Notes under the pieces: model-generated
Databases searched by the model: none
What the model was told of the DNA's origin: nothing
The model's input: only the letters and a program-made list of their open reading frames with translations
DNA from: Siderastrea siderea
Taxonomy: Eukaryota > Cnidaria > Anthozoa > Scleractinia > Rhizangiidae
Reading direction: 5' to 3'
Assembly (NCBI GenBank): GCA_964030785.1
Contig: OZ034968.1
Span: 75,500,427-75,564,426 of the forward strand
DNA length: 64,000 nucleotides
Shown: one piece after another, positions 22,366 through 33,400 of the stretch
How positions within the stretch are numbered: the stretch's first letter is position 1
Layout of the letters: every line of letters begins with the position of its first letter
Made by a program: the position numbers and the translations under genes

Positions 22366-22646
22366 CTGGAAGCCCCTTCGCCATGCTCCTCGTGTCCCTC
22401 CAGGAATAGACTATCGTCTCTCTTGATGTGCAAGTTTAAGGCAGCCAGAAACGCGTTTTCCTTGCCCAACTGTACATACTTTTCTAGCCCTTCGAGGATG
22501 GTGTATGCACCATTATAAATTGACCTCCTTTTCTTCTTCACGATCAGCCCAAACGGTTTTGCTGCTTCAGTGCTGCCATGAGGTAGAGGGAGGTATCCCT
22601 TCCCAAAGTTTTCCTCAGCAAAATTTCGAAGCAGATCTTCAACCAT
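22366..22646 (-). CDS. Candidate N-terminal exon of a gasdermin-like gene
   Basis: ATG at 22646 follows an acceptor-like CTAG directly. The frame is open for 93 codons and ends at donor AG|GTAAAT in phase 2. It begins MVEDLLRNFAEENFGKGYLP, then has PFGLIVKKKRRSIYNGAY. Gasdermins begin with a short helix (an RNF-like motif), a G-x-L/F-x-P strand and an L-V-x-K-K/R-K strand rich in basic residues that contact acidic lipids; this exon matches that order. The last 40 residues (GLEKYVQLGKENAFLAALNL and following, ending LEGHEEHGEG) do not match well. Its phase does not fit the exon at 17889, so an intervening exon was missed or it belongs to a second copy. Confidence 0.5.
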
Positions 22647-22745
22647 CTAGTTTAAAGATCAAACGTGTGACTAGTTCAATCATTCGCATATACCGCTTTC
22701 ATGAGATCGACTATCAAATCAGAATTCTACAAAAAGTATAAATGT

Positions 22746-22746
22746 A

Positions 22747-22791
<45 letters not shown>
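22746..22791. repeat. (AAT)n microsatellite
   Basis: About fifteen uninterrupted AAT units. Confidence 0.85.
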
Positions 22792-22971
22792 CGAGTCTTG
22801 TAATATGCATAAAATATATATAAGTGGCTTATTACTTACTGGATCATGACTGGTGTTACTTCTGATTGGCCGAGAAAACGGCGCGAGTTTTCTTAACCAA
22901 TCACAGGGCGTAGAAAAGCAACAAAAGCAAAACAAACGCAAATTACTTTCGACGTTCAAAAGTCCTTGTTA

Positions 22972-23105
22972 CAGTTAACTTTTCTCATTTGCATTACAAT
23001 GTATTTGAAAGCAGAGGCAATTTCTGAGAGAAACTGTAAAATTGACCTAAACTACTTTACATCCATGTTAAAATACATTCTAATGCAAATGGAAAAAGTT
23101 AACTG
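22972..23105. mobile_element. TA-flanked MITE with CAGTTAACTTTT ends
   Basis: CAGTTAACTTTTCTCATTTG at the left faces AATGGAAAAAGTTAACTG at the right, with continued pairing to GAATGTATTT. TA is duplicated at 22970-22971 and 23106-23107, as for Tc1/mariner elements. It is 134 bp and noncoding. Confidence 0.7.
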
Positions 23106-23751
23106 TAGAAAAGGGCTATTGGAAACCGCTCTAACTAATTAGCCAAAACAACAACTTTTTAATACCACTTATATTTATTAAATGATAGTAATTTTATATA
23201 AATTAGATTTTAGAACAAGTTTGTAACCTAACTTGACCATAGATATATGTACGTTTAGAAAGTTTCACTTTTCATACAATTTTTACAGCAATAACTTTAT
23301 ACAGTTTCATTTTTAGCGGCGCCCAGCGGAGCAGCATTCCTAAGCAAATTTGGTAACCTATCGGTCCGAGAAATTTTGGTTGTGACGTCAGCGTACGCCC
23401 ATCCGCCCGTACAGACCCTGGGGGAGGGGGAGGGGAGTTCCAAGACAACTCGACGGGGAGGGGGTGGAGAATGCCATCTTTTCTTGGCGGGAAACCGCGC
23501 GATGCTTTTGGGCAACCGGTGTTTTTCTTGCCGGGAAATCGCATGTTCACCGTCGCTTTTGAAAAAGAGGTTTCTTAAAAAGCTTAGCTTGTTTAGCAAA
23601 ACGATGGAGTTCGACAGAAGTGAAGTTTAGAACTTGAGAAAAAATATCAAATATCTGTAAATGGAAAGAAGAAGTTCAAAAGAATACTCAGTTGTCTTTT
23701 TGGTGGAAGGCAAAAAGTTCAAGTTACTAAATTTGCTGTCTTTGTTGTCGG
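23106..23751. other. Noncoding stretch with a G-rich patch
   Basis: A GGGGGAGGGGGAGGGGAG run at about 23420-23437 is followed by GGGGAGGGGGTGG. Overlapping open frames here exist in both strands and look like compositional artefacts. No gene supported. Confidence 0.45.
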
Positions 23752-24113
23752 TTCTGCTGCCAACTCGGTCGGCACAGCGCTTGAGTTCACTGCATTTGGC
23801 AGCGACCCTGAGGCCAAACCTAGCAGAGCTAGTGCCTTCTGGTTTTTTCTGTCTGCAACCATGGTTTTTGAGGCGGTCCGAACACAATTTCCCAAGAAAA
23901 ACACCCGACGTGTTTATCGTAACACAGTAACTTGCGTAACTCGCGTATAACATCGAATCGAGTCAAAGTACATCGCTTGAATTCGTTGCATTTGGCAATG
24001 GTTCGGACATCAAACATGGCAGAGCTAGTGCCTTCCGGTATTTTCTGTCTACAACCATGGTTTTGCAGCGTTCCGAACACATTTCCCTAAGAAAAACACC
24101 CGTGTTTATGTCA
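23752..24113. repeat. Two diverged tandem copies of a 150-170 bp unit
   Basis: The segment around 23785-23920 (GCAGAGCTAGTGCCTTC, TTTTTCTGTCTGCAACCATGG, CCGAACACA, AAGAAAAACACCCG) recurs at about 23970-24105 with substitutions and small indels (GCAGAGCTAGTGCCTTC, TTTTCTGTCTACAACCATGG, CCGAACACA, AAGAAAAACACCCG). Both strands are partly open, but divergence does not look codon-biased. It is probably a local tandem duplication of a TE fragment. Confidence 0.6.
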
Positions 24114-25355
24114 ATCCAGCTGCAATCAATTAACAACTGTTTAAGTATTAAAATGAATTCTAAATTGAACAACTTGGCAGAAGTTGTGCAGCGATTAGCG
24201 TTTTCCCTCATCATTGCGGCGGCTTGGCATCTCGGCTGTTTATCCCCCATGGGGAGCAAAGTTTTTCTTCCACTTTAAAAAAATGAATATCTTCCAGCAA
24301 TTTAAAAAAAGTGGGGCTCCGCTTTTAGGCTTGGCTAAATCTGTATATTAGTTTTAGTAATTATTCAGTTTTTTTAATAGATTATGCCCAATCAAAATTA
24401 AATGTATTGTTCACAGTTAATTGTTGTAATGGGCATTTAAAAACTTCAAGTTCAGATAAAGGATAACGCCATGTGCTTACTTTCGTTTTTATAATATAGA
24501 AATAAACCTTCTTGACATAAAAATGGAACAGTTATTGGTTGCTATTTTTGGCGCGGTACTCAACTTACAGGCCTCATTTCGCACTTTCAATGATAATTTG
24601 TCCTTCGAAAACAAAAGAAATTAATGTTCTCATGTTACCAATGCTTCATCTAACCGATTTTGCCATAGGAAACTGTAATTTTATTATCACAAGTAAATCG
24701 AACGGACATTCCGCCGAAACGAAGCGTTCGGTAGTAGCTTTGTGCTCAATTATTTTCCCAAGCACGATATAGAGATTTGAGTCGTCGGGGCATTTAACTT
24801 AATGGACTGTGTTTTAATATAATATGCTTTGTAATGGAGTAGTTAATGGTGGCCATTGCATGGCTAGCCTGCATAACAAGCGTTTCCGTAGGTTTTCCCG
24901 GAAAAAAAGGTTTCATGGAAACGCTTGCTACGCAGGCTATGGCCTGACCAGTCATAGTTTATGTGTCTGTACTCTTTCCGCAGACCCTATTTCGCACTGT
25001 AAACTACAAACGTGTCCCTTCGGAAACAAAGCAAACTGATTTTCCCATATTATGAAACGTTTAGGTGACATTTCGCCAAAGGTAACAGTAGCATTTTCCC
25101 TGATTAAATCTGAAAATCTCAGGCGACTAAGGCTTCCCAATTGCAAACAGAAGTGCCGCTTAAACGAACCCAATGCCGGTTGGAACGTTCATTCTCCATT
25201 ACTTTTCCCGAACACAACATAGCGATTTTAAACAATGAGGCATTTAGTTTAATGGATTAGGTTCTGAAATAAGACGTCCTTTGCAACTCTGTCAAGTTTA
25301 TTTTCTTTAGAGCTCTGTGGGATGCGTGAAGGAATAAACAAAAAGTCAAACATAC
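24114..25355. other. Noncoding stretch apart from a foldback
   Basis: Apart from the foldback at 24865-24939 I see no supported feature. The sequence at 24960-25250 partly repeats words seen at 24585-24780 (TTTCGCACT, CGTTCGGTAG-like, CCCAAGCACGATATAG versus CCCGAACACAACATAG), suggesting two diverged copies of one element. Confidence 0.4.
24865..24939. mobile_element. Short foldback with TAGCCTGC...AAGCGTTTCC arms
   Basis: TAGCCTGCATAACAAGCG and TTTCC at the left face GGAAACGCTTGCTACGCAGG and CTA at the right, with two mismatches over about 23 bp. Elements with TAGCCTGCGTAGCAAGCG ends are, as I recall, frequent in cnidarian genomes. It is 75 bp and noncoding. Confidence 0.6.
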
Positions 25356-25423
25356 CTCAGTTCTTTGTCAGATGAAATCTTCACTGGCTTTTCTTTTTTT
25401 CTTTTCTTTTCGGTGTAGAGAGC
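25356..25423 (-). CDS. Candidate short exon, basic
   Basis: A 68-base frame is flanked by acceptor TTTTAG and donor GAG|GTATG, phase 0 in and phase 2 out. It encodes ALYTEKKRKKEKPVKISSDK followed by ELR. Borders are good, but the exon is short and A-rich, and its exit phase does not join the ATG exon at 22646. It may belong to a different transcript or be chance. Confidence 0.25.
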
Positions 25424-26624
25424 CTAAAAGTAACATGCGAAGGAAATCAACAAACAAGAGTATGAGTTTGAGACTACAAAGAATATGTTAATACCTGAAT
25501 AATCCAGTTTTTGGATTCAGAATACAAAACAACTACGTTTGTGCACGGCAACGACTCGCTTAGACCTGGGTGCTATTCTCGCGATTGCGAGGCGACATCA
25601 CCCAGTAACACTTGCCGTATGTATGTATCGTATGTAAAGACGTGCAAAATTCGCCACGCAAAGCCGAACCAGGCTTTGCGCGGACAATTAGTCAAGAGAG
25701 ATCGCCTAGGTACTGGGCTCAGCACAAGTTTCACACTGACCTCCCCGAATCTCCCGAAATATCAAAAATAAAAGCATGGTTTTGTTGCAACTTTGAATGT
25801 TATTTTCAGACAGATATACAGGATCAAACACGACTTCGTAAACTGCAGTTTCTCGTTGAACACTTTACATGACAGCCCAAGAAAATCGTCCTTTTGTCAT
25901 ATTTAAATGGTGCTTGATTTGATGTCCCAATTTCTTTCTTTTTCACCGACATAAACATGATCTCAAGGCTCACGGAATCATGGGAATCAGGTAACATTCC
26001 CTTTGAAGAGGCTGGAGCATTATCAATGAATTTATTCTCATTTTTGTTTCCCAGGAGCTAACTTTCCACAAACCATTACATATGTTCACAAAATGACTGA
26101 CGTTGTGATCTACCTTTTTTCACATGTGAAAATATAACCAATCAGAATCTAGAGTGCAACCAGCCAGCCAACCAGAACACAAGCACTCTTTAAAGGGGCT
26201 TCCGAGGTGGTTCTGAAAACAGCGGCGAGTTTGGCTTGCGGCGGTAGTTTGCCCTCTTTAGAGGACTTAATAGAAGGGCAAGCAAACAAAAACACCTGGA
26301 GCAAAACCAATGGAGACGTGTCTTTCTCAAAAACTTGAGAAGACAATCAGTCCATGAAAAAGTTGAAAAGCGAAGCACCGAAGAGCCGGCATTATTTGAT
26401 TGACTCAGACCGTGATAAGTGAGCAAAAAAGTTTGTACGCATAACATTTGTGTAAGTTTTACTGCCTGTGAATTCTATCGATATTTCTAGGCATTTTGAA
26501 TTAGGAATGATAGTTGAGCATTGTTTATGCAGGCTCAGTTCAAGCAGTTGCCGGAGACCGGTTTTTAATGCATTGAATTTTTGCTGCGTTTGTAAACGAA
26601 ATTTGAAAAACTTGCTTAATTCTT
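25424..26624. other. Unassigned DNA
   Basis: Two overlapping plus-strand frames near 25511-25872 contain nothing I recognise. No TE ends or simple repeats stand out. Confidence 0.35.
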
Positions 26625-26780
26625 GTTATATATATAATAAACAAAATTATAATTACAGCATAGAAAGTGCTTTGTACGGAGTTCTATTGACGAATTCGCA
26701 AGCGACTGATGAGTTTTCCGCAGTTTCGCAACTCGTGAATAAAACTCCGTTCGCCGTACTTTCTATGAAGTAATCTGTAT
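26625..26780. mobile_element. Foldback hairpin related to the one at 1986-2128
   Basis: The core hairpin 26659-26767 pairs CATAGAAAGTGC and GTACGGAGTT with their inverted copies (AACTCCG, GTAC, TTTCTATG). It is preceded by TATATAATAAACAAAAT and followed by AAGTAATCTGTAT, as at 1986-2128, and shares the inner word ACTCGTGAATAAAA. The stem sequence itself differs. Confidence 0.55.
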
Positions 26781-27704
26781 TCTCTTACTGGTGCCTTTTG
26801 CGTCACTTCAAAAAATTAATGTCTAAACACCACATTATTGTAGGACAGTTCCTGGTGAAGGCATAGATCAGGCTTCTTATTCAGATGGTTAAAGAAATCT
26901 TAATTTACCGCGTACATAGAAATAATATAACTAATGTCAAAAGAAAAGTTTCTTTTTCATCCTTTTTCGGTTAATGCAGAGGTCTCACTTCAACTAAGCA
27001 GTGAAAATAGTCACTGCAAGAAAATTTCTTCCTTTGACAAACGGCCAGTACTTCGAACGGTAAACTGTTGTTCCATAAGGCCGGGATTAAAGTTTTGTAA
27101 CTTACAGTTTTATTCCATCACAATTAATCAAAGATCTAGGAAGAAATCGTTTTTTATCAAAGGGACCAATTAATTGTATTTTTTAAACACAAGAAAAGCA
27201 TCAATGGGTGTTTATAACCCTAAAAGGAGAAACAGGGTAGAAAAAATCGCTTAGAATTGTGATTTTACTTCCCTTGGACATCCTGTGGTAAAAGGTAAAA
27301 AAGCAATGGCGTGGTTGTAATGATACACAGGTGAAAAATTATAACTGGCGGACAAAAAACATTGAACAAAGGCGAAAAATATAACTGGCGGACAAAAACG
27401 AGTTGTATTCAGCTATGTCGGATGATGTTGCACCCATTTGTCTGGGGCCTTACACGAGCTGTGGATTCTCCACGGACAATAATTTAGAAGTAGAAATATT
27501 CAAACCAGCCAATGTGCCAAGCATAGCGAATCGTTAATATGATTAATGAGTTTATTGGAAACAGAGTAAAAAATCCCTCTTTGATTTATGCATTTTTTAG
27601 AGAGTTTTAAAGCAAAATAACCTTGAAAAAAAGGTGGTCATTGTTCATCGTGGTAAATACAATAACAATAAAGTGTACAATCGTTTGTCTCACGATGTGG
27701 TCAC
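26781..27704. other. Unassigned DNA with a short tandem duplication
   Basis: A GAAAAATTATAACTGGCGGA-type word occurs twice, 27332 and 27364, about 32 bp apart. Otherwise nothing is recognised. Confidence 0.4.
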
Positions 27705-28560
27705 TTGAGAAATCACAAAATTTCGACTGTTTATTGCTAGTCTTCATCAGGCGATGAAGGCGACTGGTTACGCGCCATGCGCCATACGTACCACAGTGGT
27801 CGGTTGTGACAGGCTGTGTTCCTGTGAGAAAGTGTCTCCTGAGAGGTCCGATTTGAAGTTGTTCCTTCGGTGGTTAGCCGACGCACCGGTCTCTTGTTGC
27901 GTTTCTTGAGCGTTGGTATCCACGCTCGATTCCGTTATCCCTGTTGTGTGGATAGCTTCCTTGATCTCACGGGTATACCAGTGTGAATCTCGATCAACGA
28001 ACTTTACCTCGTTCCAGAGCGTGTGTTCACCGATATTTTTGGGCGCTTTCAGAAAGGGCAGAGGTCTGGGTACGGGCGAGTCTTATATCCTTAACTTCAC
28101 CGCGGTCAAACGAGAAAATTAAGAAAAGTACTTCAAAGATAAGGGAATTATTTTCACTGTTTAAAGTTTGATACTGTACCAGTATCCTGTTGATTTACTA
28201 AAATGTTTTGAACTTTAGTAAAAAAGTTCTAAGTGTTTGAAAACGGGAAACGGATTTGTCGGCGCCATTTCTAAGAGTAACTTTGTTCAGGTGCGGAACA
28301 TTTAAATAGCAAAGAAACTCGTTCATTTGAGAGAAATGAATATATATTTACACTCAGCCACTAATTTATATATCCTTGCTCATGTTTTGACTGCATAGTG
28401 AATAAATCTTACGATTAAAAACAGAAGAAACTGCCTCAGACGTTTGACCTCGGTGGAATCCCTAACATGCTCTTTGATTTTTTCCTGCAGAGATCTTCCT
28501 GTTTCGCCAATGTGGACTTTTCTAAAATAACCTTTCTCTACCTGATCTGGCACTAGGGCC
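27705..28560 (-). mobile_element. Penelope-like element fragment, GIY-YIG end, interrupted
   Basis: Minus-strand coding from 28545 gives KVHIGETGRSLQEKIKEH (the C-terminal part of a GIY-YIG domain). After an inserted element it continues with DIRLARTQTSALSE, then in another frame HTLWNEVKFVDRDSHWYTRE and IKEAIH, stopping at 27768. A 3' tail with CTGATGAAGACTAGC and CGAAATTTTGTGATTTCTC follows. The order is typical of Penelope-like endonuclease ends. It has a one-base frameshift near 28040, a 5' truncation and the insertion, so it is dead. It is a different subfamily from the 12.7-16.2 kb copies. Confidence 0.75.
28096..28457. mobile_element. 362 bp MITE inserted in the Penelope fragment
   Basis: The ends TTCACCGCGGTCAAACG and CGTTTGACCTCGGTGGA are inverted copies. 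ATCCTTAAC (28087-28095) and ATCCCTAAC (28458-28466) flank it as a 9 bp duplication with one difference. Removing it rejoins the Penelope reading EHVRD-DIRLART. A 9 bp duplication suggests a Mutator-like transposase (8-11 bp typical); hAT (8 bp) is the alternative. The termini read PLE sequence outside only. Noncoding. Confidence 0.7.
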
Positions 28561-29746
28561 AAATGTTTAGGTATTAAACATTTCTGGTTTGAAATCAGTT
28601 GAGTTTTAAAACAGCTAATTCTAAATCAAATTCAGTGAATTCTGGACTTCAGGTCATCATAGAACGACATTTTCATGTGGAATACTTTCGCAAAACCTAC
28701 AAAGACCTAGTTTGGAACAAAAGAACTTTCACATTAAAAACGCTTATACAGCAGTATTGATCGTCCATTACGACATAATTTTGGCGATAAAGATTTCTAA
28801 ATAGTTTTTTCATTGCTCACTTTTCAATTTGGTCTAAGGTGTTAATTTTGTACAGCCATAACTTTGATAAGCGAACGCCCTTTTCTCTTACATTACAATT
28901 TTTATTTTACCACCATTTTCACTACTACGCGACTTTTCTTTTCAAAACACCTCTGAGCACTTTGCAATACGCTTCCGTCAGTCATACCTTATATGGGAAG
29001 TGTGTGATGTTACCGCAATTGAATTGAGCCCGAAGGAATAAGGATGGCGCCAAATTATCCCGTAAATTTGCGCTGGCGAGTCATATATTGACTAGTAAGA
29101 GGCTTTAGAGTCGTTGATGTTGCAAGAATACTTCACGTTTGGCAGATATTTGTAAAGAAATTTCGACATTTCTTCAGAATTAAATACCCGCTCGGTGGAT
29201 TATCCTATGCGGTGGATGTTAAGCGTGCGTTTAAACTCGCGAATAAGCTAAACCAAAGTGTGAAGTAATAATTCTAGCTTTTCTGACCTGAAAATAGCAC
29301 ACGACATGTTATTCACCACGAGTATAAATCTGGCAAATGAAGCAAATACCACGTTTGCTTTACTTTGGTCATATCTGCACGTACATCAAATGACGTCTTT
29401 GCACCACATTTACAAACAAAGCAAAGATGGTAAATACCGCGTTTACTCGATGTTTACATGGATAGCAAATATGAAGCAAATGCCGACTTTTAGTGATAGC
29501 AGCTTTTAGCTGCTGAACTCGTGATTAACCTGAGCCATAGCCTTCTCACTTCTCACTTCATATTGACATGCCCTGAGCAGTTGATGAAAAGCAAAGAAAA
29601 AAACAAACAAAAACAACAATAACAATGACAACAATTTATGATAATGACCTTGCCATGAAAACTTGAGAAGGCTATGGTTGGAAACCCTTTACAAGTATTA
29701 AGATACTGTCTTCAAACAGTTTGTTAGCCTACTGTCACCTGGCTAA
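28561..29746. other. Unassigned DNA
   Basis: AT-rich, no supported gene, RNA or TE end. Confidence 0.4.
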
Positions 29747-29932
29747 GGCCCTGTTTACATGAGTTAACTCATCCCGGGATGATTTTCATCTCATCCAGGG
29801 GTGACTTTCATCCCGTTGTCTGGTCATTTACCTGTGAGTATTTACATGATTTGGAGCAAAAATGGGTTCGGGACGAAAGTCGTCCCGGGATGAAACTCAT
29901 CCCGGGATGAAATAACTCATGTAAACGGGGCC
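29747..29932. mobile_element. TAA-flanked Harbinger-like MITE
   Basis: The left end GGCCCTGTTTACATGAGTTA faces TAACTCATGTAAACGGGGCC at the right, and CTCATCCCGGGATGA / TCATCCCGGGATGA extends the pairing inward. TAA flanks both ends (29744-29746, 29933-29935). A 3 bp TWA duplication with GGCCCTGTTTA-type ends is typical of PIF/Harbinger MITEs. It is 186 bp and noncoding. Confidence 0.75.
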
Positions 29933-30467
29933 TAAGTACATGCAACGACAACCAATTGTTGAACGCACACACTCATTTTTCCTACGCTTGGCACTGGTCA
30001 CTTGTATTTGCTACTAGCTCTCATTGGCTCGTTTGATTGCCTGTGTCTTATGATTGACAAGAGTAATTGTTTTGTTTAGGTTTTATGACACCTGCTTCAT
30101 TTGAAAATGATTATTGTTCTATAATGTAGCACCTGATCTGAGCTAACTCGTAAAATCTCCGGTTGGTAAATAAAAAGGCTCAAAACTGGTGGGTTGGTGC
30201 ACCCACCATTCCTGGTGTGTTCAATGACTTTAAAGCTAATTATCTAACACTGCATGCCTCTTTATGTTAATGCCATGGTGTGTATGTACATTTTTTTGGC
30301 AAGTTTTAATGTTTGGATGCAAGCCAAAATATATTTGGTTTGAAAGCTGCCAAAAAATACATTCATTAACAAGACTAATAATTTCTATAAAGAAAGAAAA
30401 AAGAAAAAAATGGACATATTAACAATTTTTTTTTCGCTTTGAGACAAGACCAACACTGCCTCTTGCA
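29933..30467. other. Unassigned DNA bordering the satellite
   Basis: Nothing is recognised except a TTTTTTTTTCGCTTTGAG stretch at the satellite edge. The satellite starts inside a monomer at about 30468. Confidence 0.4.
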
Positions 30468-33400
30468 TAGCAGTCATCTTTAGGCAGTCAGTGAAGCCTA
30501 TTGCAAACAAAAAATGCTCATTCGTTCATGTCAGGCAGATTTTAGTACAAACAGCTCTGTGTTTCATACTTTTCAAAGTTAAAGGCAATGAACAAGATAA
30601 GTGAAAAACAAAAAGCTTAAAGCCAGGAAGAAAGATCCAAAGTCAAGATCTCATTTGAAATCTAGAGAGAACCTTTTTGTAAGTGCAACATGCCATGAGG
30701 AAGGAATTTCATCCGCCAAGTTCATGCATCGCAATCACAAATCGAATGTGACAAGAGATGAGTGACATTTTCTGTTTGTTCTAGTATTCACTGTTGAGTT
30801 TTCAAAATGTGGTCATGTTTAGGAAACCTAGTGCAAAGATGCAGTCATCTTTAGACAGTCAGTGAAGCCAACTGCAAACAAAAAATGCTGATCTTCCATG
30901 GCTGACAGATTTTAGTGCGAACAGTTCTGTTTCAGACTTGTCAAAATTGAAGCTGAATGAATAATATTAGTGAAAAAGAAAAAGCTAAAAGCCAGGTAGA
31001 AAGATCCAAAGTCAAGATCTCATTTGAAATCTAGAGAAAAACGTTTTGTAAGTGCATTACATATCATGAGAAAGGAATTTCATTAGCCACGTTCATGCAT
31101 CGCAGTCACAAATCGACTGTGACAAAAGATGAATGGCATTTTCTGTTTGTTCTAAGTTTTCAAAATGAAGTCATTTTTAGGAAACCCATTGCAAAGATGC
31201 AACATCTTTACGCAGTCACTGAAGCCTATTGCAAACAAAAAATGCTGATCTTTCATGTCTGGCAGATTTTAGTACAAACAGTTCTGTGTTTCATACTTTT
31301 CAAAGTTAAAGGCAATGAACAAGATAAGTGAAAAACAAAAAGCATAAAGCCAGGAAGAAAGATCCAAAGTCAAGATCTCATTTGAAATCTAGAGAAAAAA
31401 ATGTTGTAAGTGCAACATGTCAGAAGAAAGGAATTTCATTAGCCAAGTTCATGCATCGCAGTCACAAATCGAATGTGACAAAAGATGAATGCCATTTTCT
31501 CTTTGTTGTAGTATTCACTGCTGGGTTTTCAAAACGTGGTCATTTTTGGGAAACCCACTGCAAAGATGCAGTCATCTTTAGGCAGTCAGTGAAGCCTATT
31601 GCAAACAAAACATGCTGATCTTTTATGACTGGCAGATTTTAGTACAAACAGTTCTGTGTTTCATACTATTCAAAATTGAAAGCAATGAATAAGATAAGTG
31701 AAAAAAAAACCTTAAAGCCAGGAAGAAAGATCTTAAGTCAAGATCTCATTTGAAATCTAGAGAGAAACTTTTTGTAAGTGCATTACATGTCATGACAAAG
31801 GAATTTTATTAGCCAAGTTCATGCATCGCAGTCACAAATCGAATGTGACAAAAGATGAATGGCATTTTCTGTTTGTTGTAGTATTCACTGTTGGGTTTTC
31901 AAAATGTGGTCATTTTCAGGAAACCCACTGCAAAGATGCAGTCATCTTTAGGCAGTCAGTGAAGCCTATTGGAAACAAAAAATGCTGATCTTTCATGACT
32001 GGCAGATTTTAGTACAAACAGTTCTGTGTTTCATAATTTTCAAAATTGAAAGCAATGAATAAGATAAGTGAAAAAGAAAAAGCTTAAAGCCACGAAGAAA
32101 GATCCAAAGTCAAGATCTCATTTGAAATCTAGAGAAAAACCTTTTGTAAGTGAAAGATGTCAGAAGAAAAGAATTTCATTAGCCAAGTTCATGCATCGCA
32201 GTCACAAATCAAATGTGACAAAAGATGAGTGACATTTTCTGTTTGTTTTAGTATTCACTGTTGGGTTTTCAAAATGTGGTCATTTTTAGGAAACCCACTG
32301 CAAAGATGCAGTCATCTTTAGGCAATCAGTGAAGCCTATTGCAAACAAAAAATGCTGATCTTTCATGACTGGCAGATTTTAGTACAAACAGCTCTGTGTT
32401 TCATACTTTTCAAAGTTAAAGGCAATGAACAAGATAAGTGAAAAACAAAAAGCTTAAAGCCAGGAAGAGAGATCCAAAGTCAAGATCTCATTTGAAATCT
32501 AGAGAAAAACCTGTTGTAAGTGCAACATGTCAGAAGAAAGGAATTTCATTAGCCAAGTTCATGCATCGCAGTCACAAATCGAATGTGACAAAAGATGAAT
32601 GGCATTTTCTGTTTGTTGTAGTATTCACTGTTGGGTTTTCAAAATGTGGTCATTTTTGGGAAACCCACTGCAAAGATGCAGTCATCTTTAGGCAGTCAGT
32701 GAAGCCTCTTGCAAACAAAAAATGCTGATCTTTCATGACTGGCAGATTTTAGTACAAACAGTAATCTGTGTTTCCTATTTTTCAAAATTGAAAGCAATGA
32801 ATAAGATAAGTGAAAAACAAATAGCTTAAAGCCAGGAAGAAATATCCAAAGTCAAGATCTCATTTTAATCTAGAGAAAAACCTTTTGTAAGTGAAACATG
32901 TCAGAAGAAAAGAATTTCATTAGCCAAGTTCATGCATCGCAGTCACAAATCAAATGTGACAAAAGATGAGTGACATTTTCTGTTTGTTTTAGTATTCACT
33001 GTTGGGTTTTCAAAATGTGGTCATTTTTAGGAAACCCACTGCAAAGATGCAGTCATCTTTAGGCAATCAGTGAAGCCTATTGCAAACAAAAAATGCTGAT
33101 CTTTCATGACTGGCAGATTTTAGTACAAACAGCTCTGTGTTTCATACTTTTCAAAGTTAAAGGCAATGAACAAGATAAGTGAAAAACAAAAAGCTTAAAG
33201 CGAGGAAGATAGATCCAAGTCAAGATCTCATTTGAAATCTAGAGAAAAACCTGTTGTAAGTGCAACATGTCAGAAGAAATGAATTTCATTAGCCAAGTTC
33301 ATGCATCGCAGTCACAAATCGAATGTGACAAAAGATGAATGGCATTTTCTGTTTGTTGTAGTATTCACTGTTGGGTTTTCAAAATGTGGTCATTTTTAGG

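Larger units (their letters stand above)
5636..22646 (-). other. Span of a multi-exon gasdermin-like gene
   Basis: Exons at 17889-17787, 17058-16809, 11648-11363, 9672-9571, 7169-7057, 6663-6480 and 5703-5636 all have GT donors and AG acceptors. Their phases match at every junction (2, 0, 1, 1, 0, 1), ending in a stop. Together with the candidate N-terminal exon at 22646-22366 they give about 460 residues, near gasdermin size. Family evidence by eye: RNF, then PFGLIVKKKRRS in the first exon, and a stretch in the 16.8-17.06 kb exon (a DLRRML...VFEGCKLRLITKV pattern) like the part of the gasdermin pore domain before the VTIP segment. The N-terminal exon ends in phase 2 while the next seen exon starts in phase 1, so at least one exon is missing or the N-terminal exon belongs to a paralogue. 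Introns carry most of the TEs between 7 and 22 kb. Confidence 0.5.

Noticed and set aside
25511..25872. Plus-strand ORFs as a gene
   Set aside because: Two overlapping frames of similar length, no recognised motif and no clear splice or start context.
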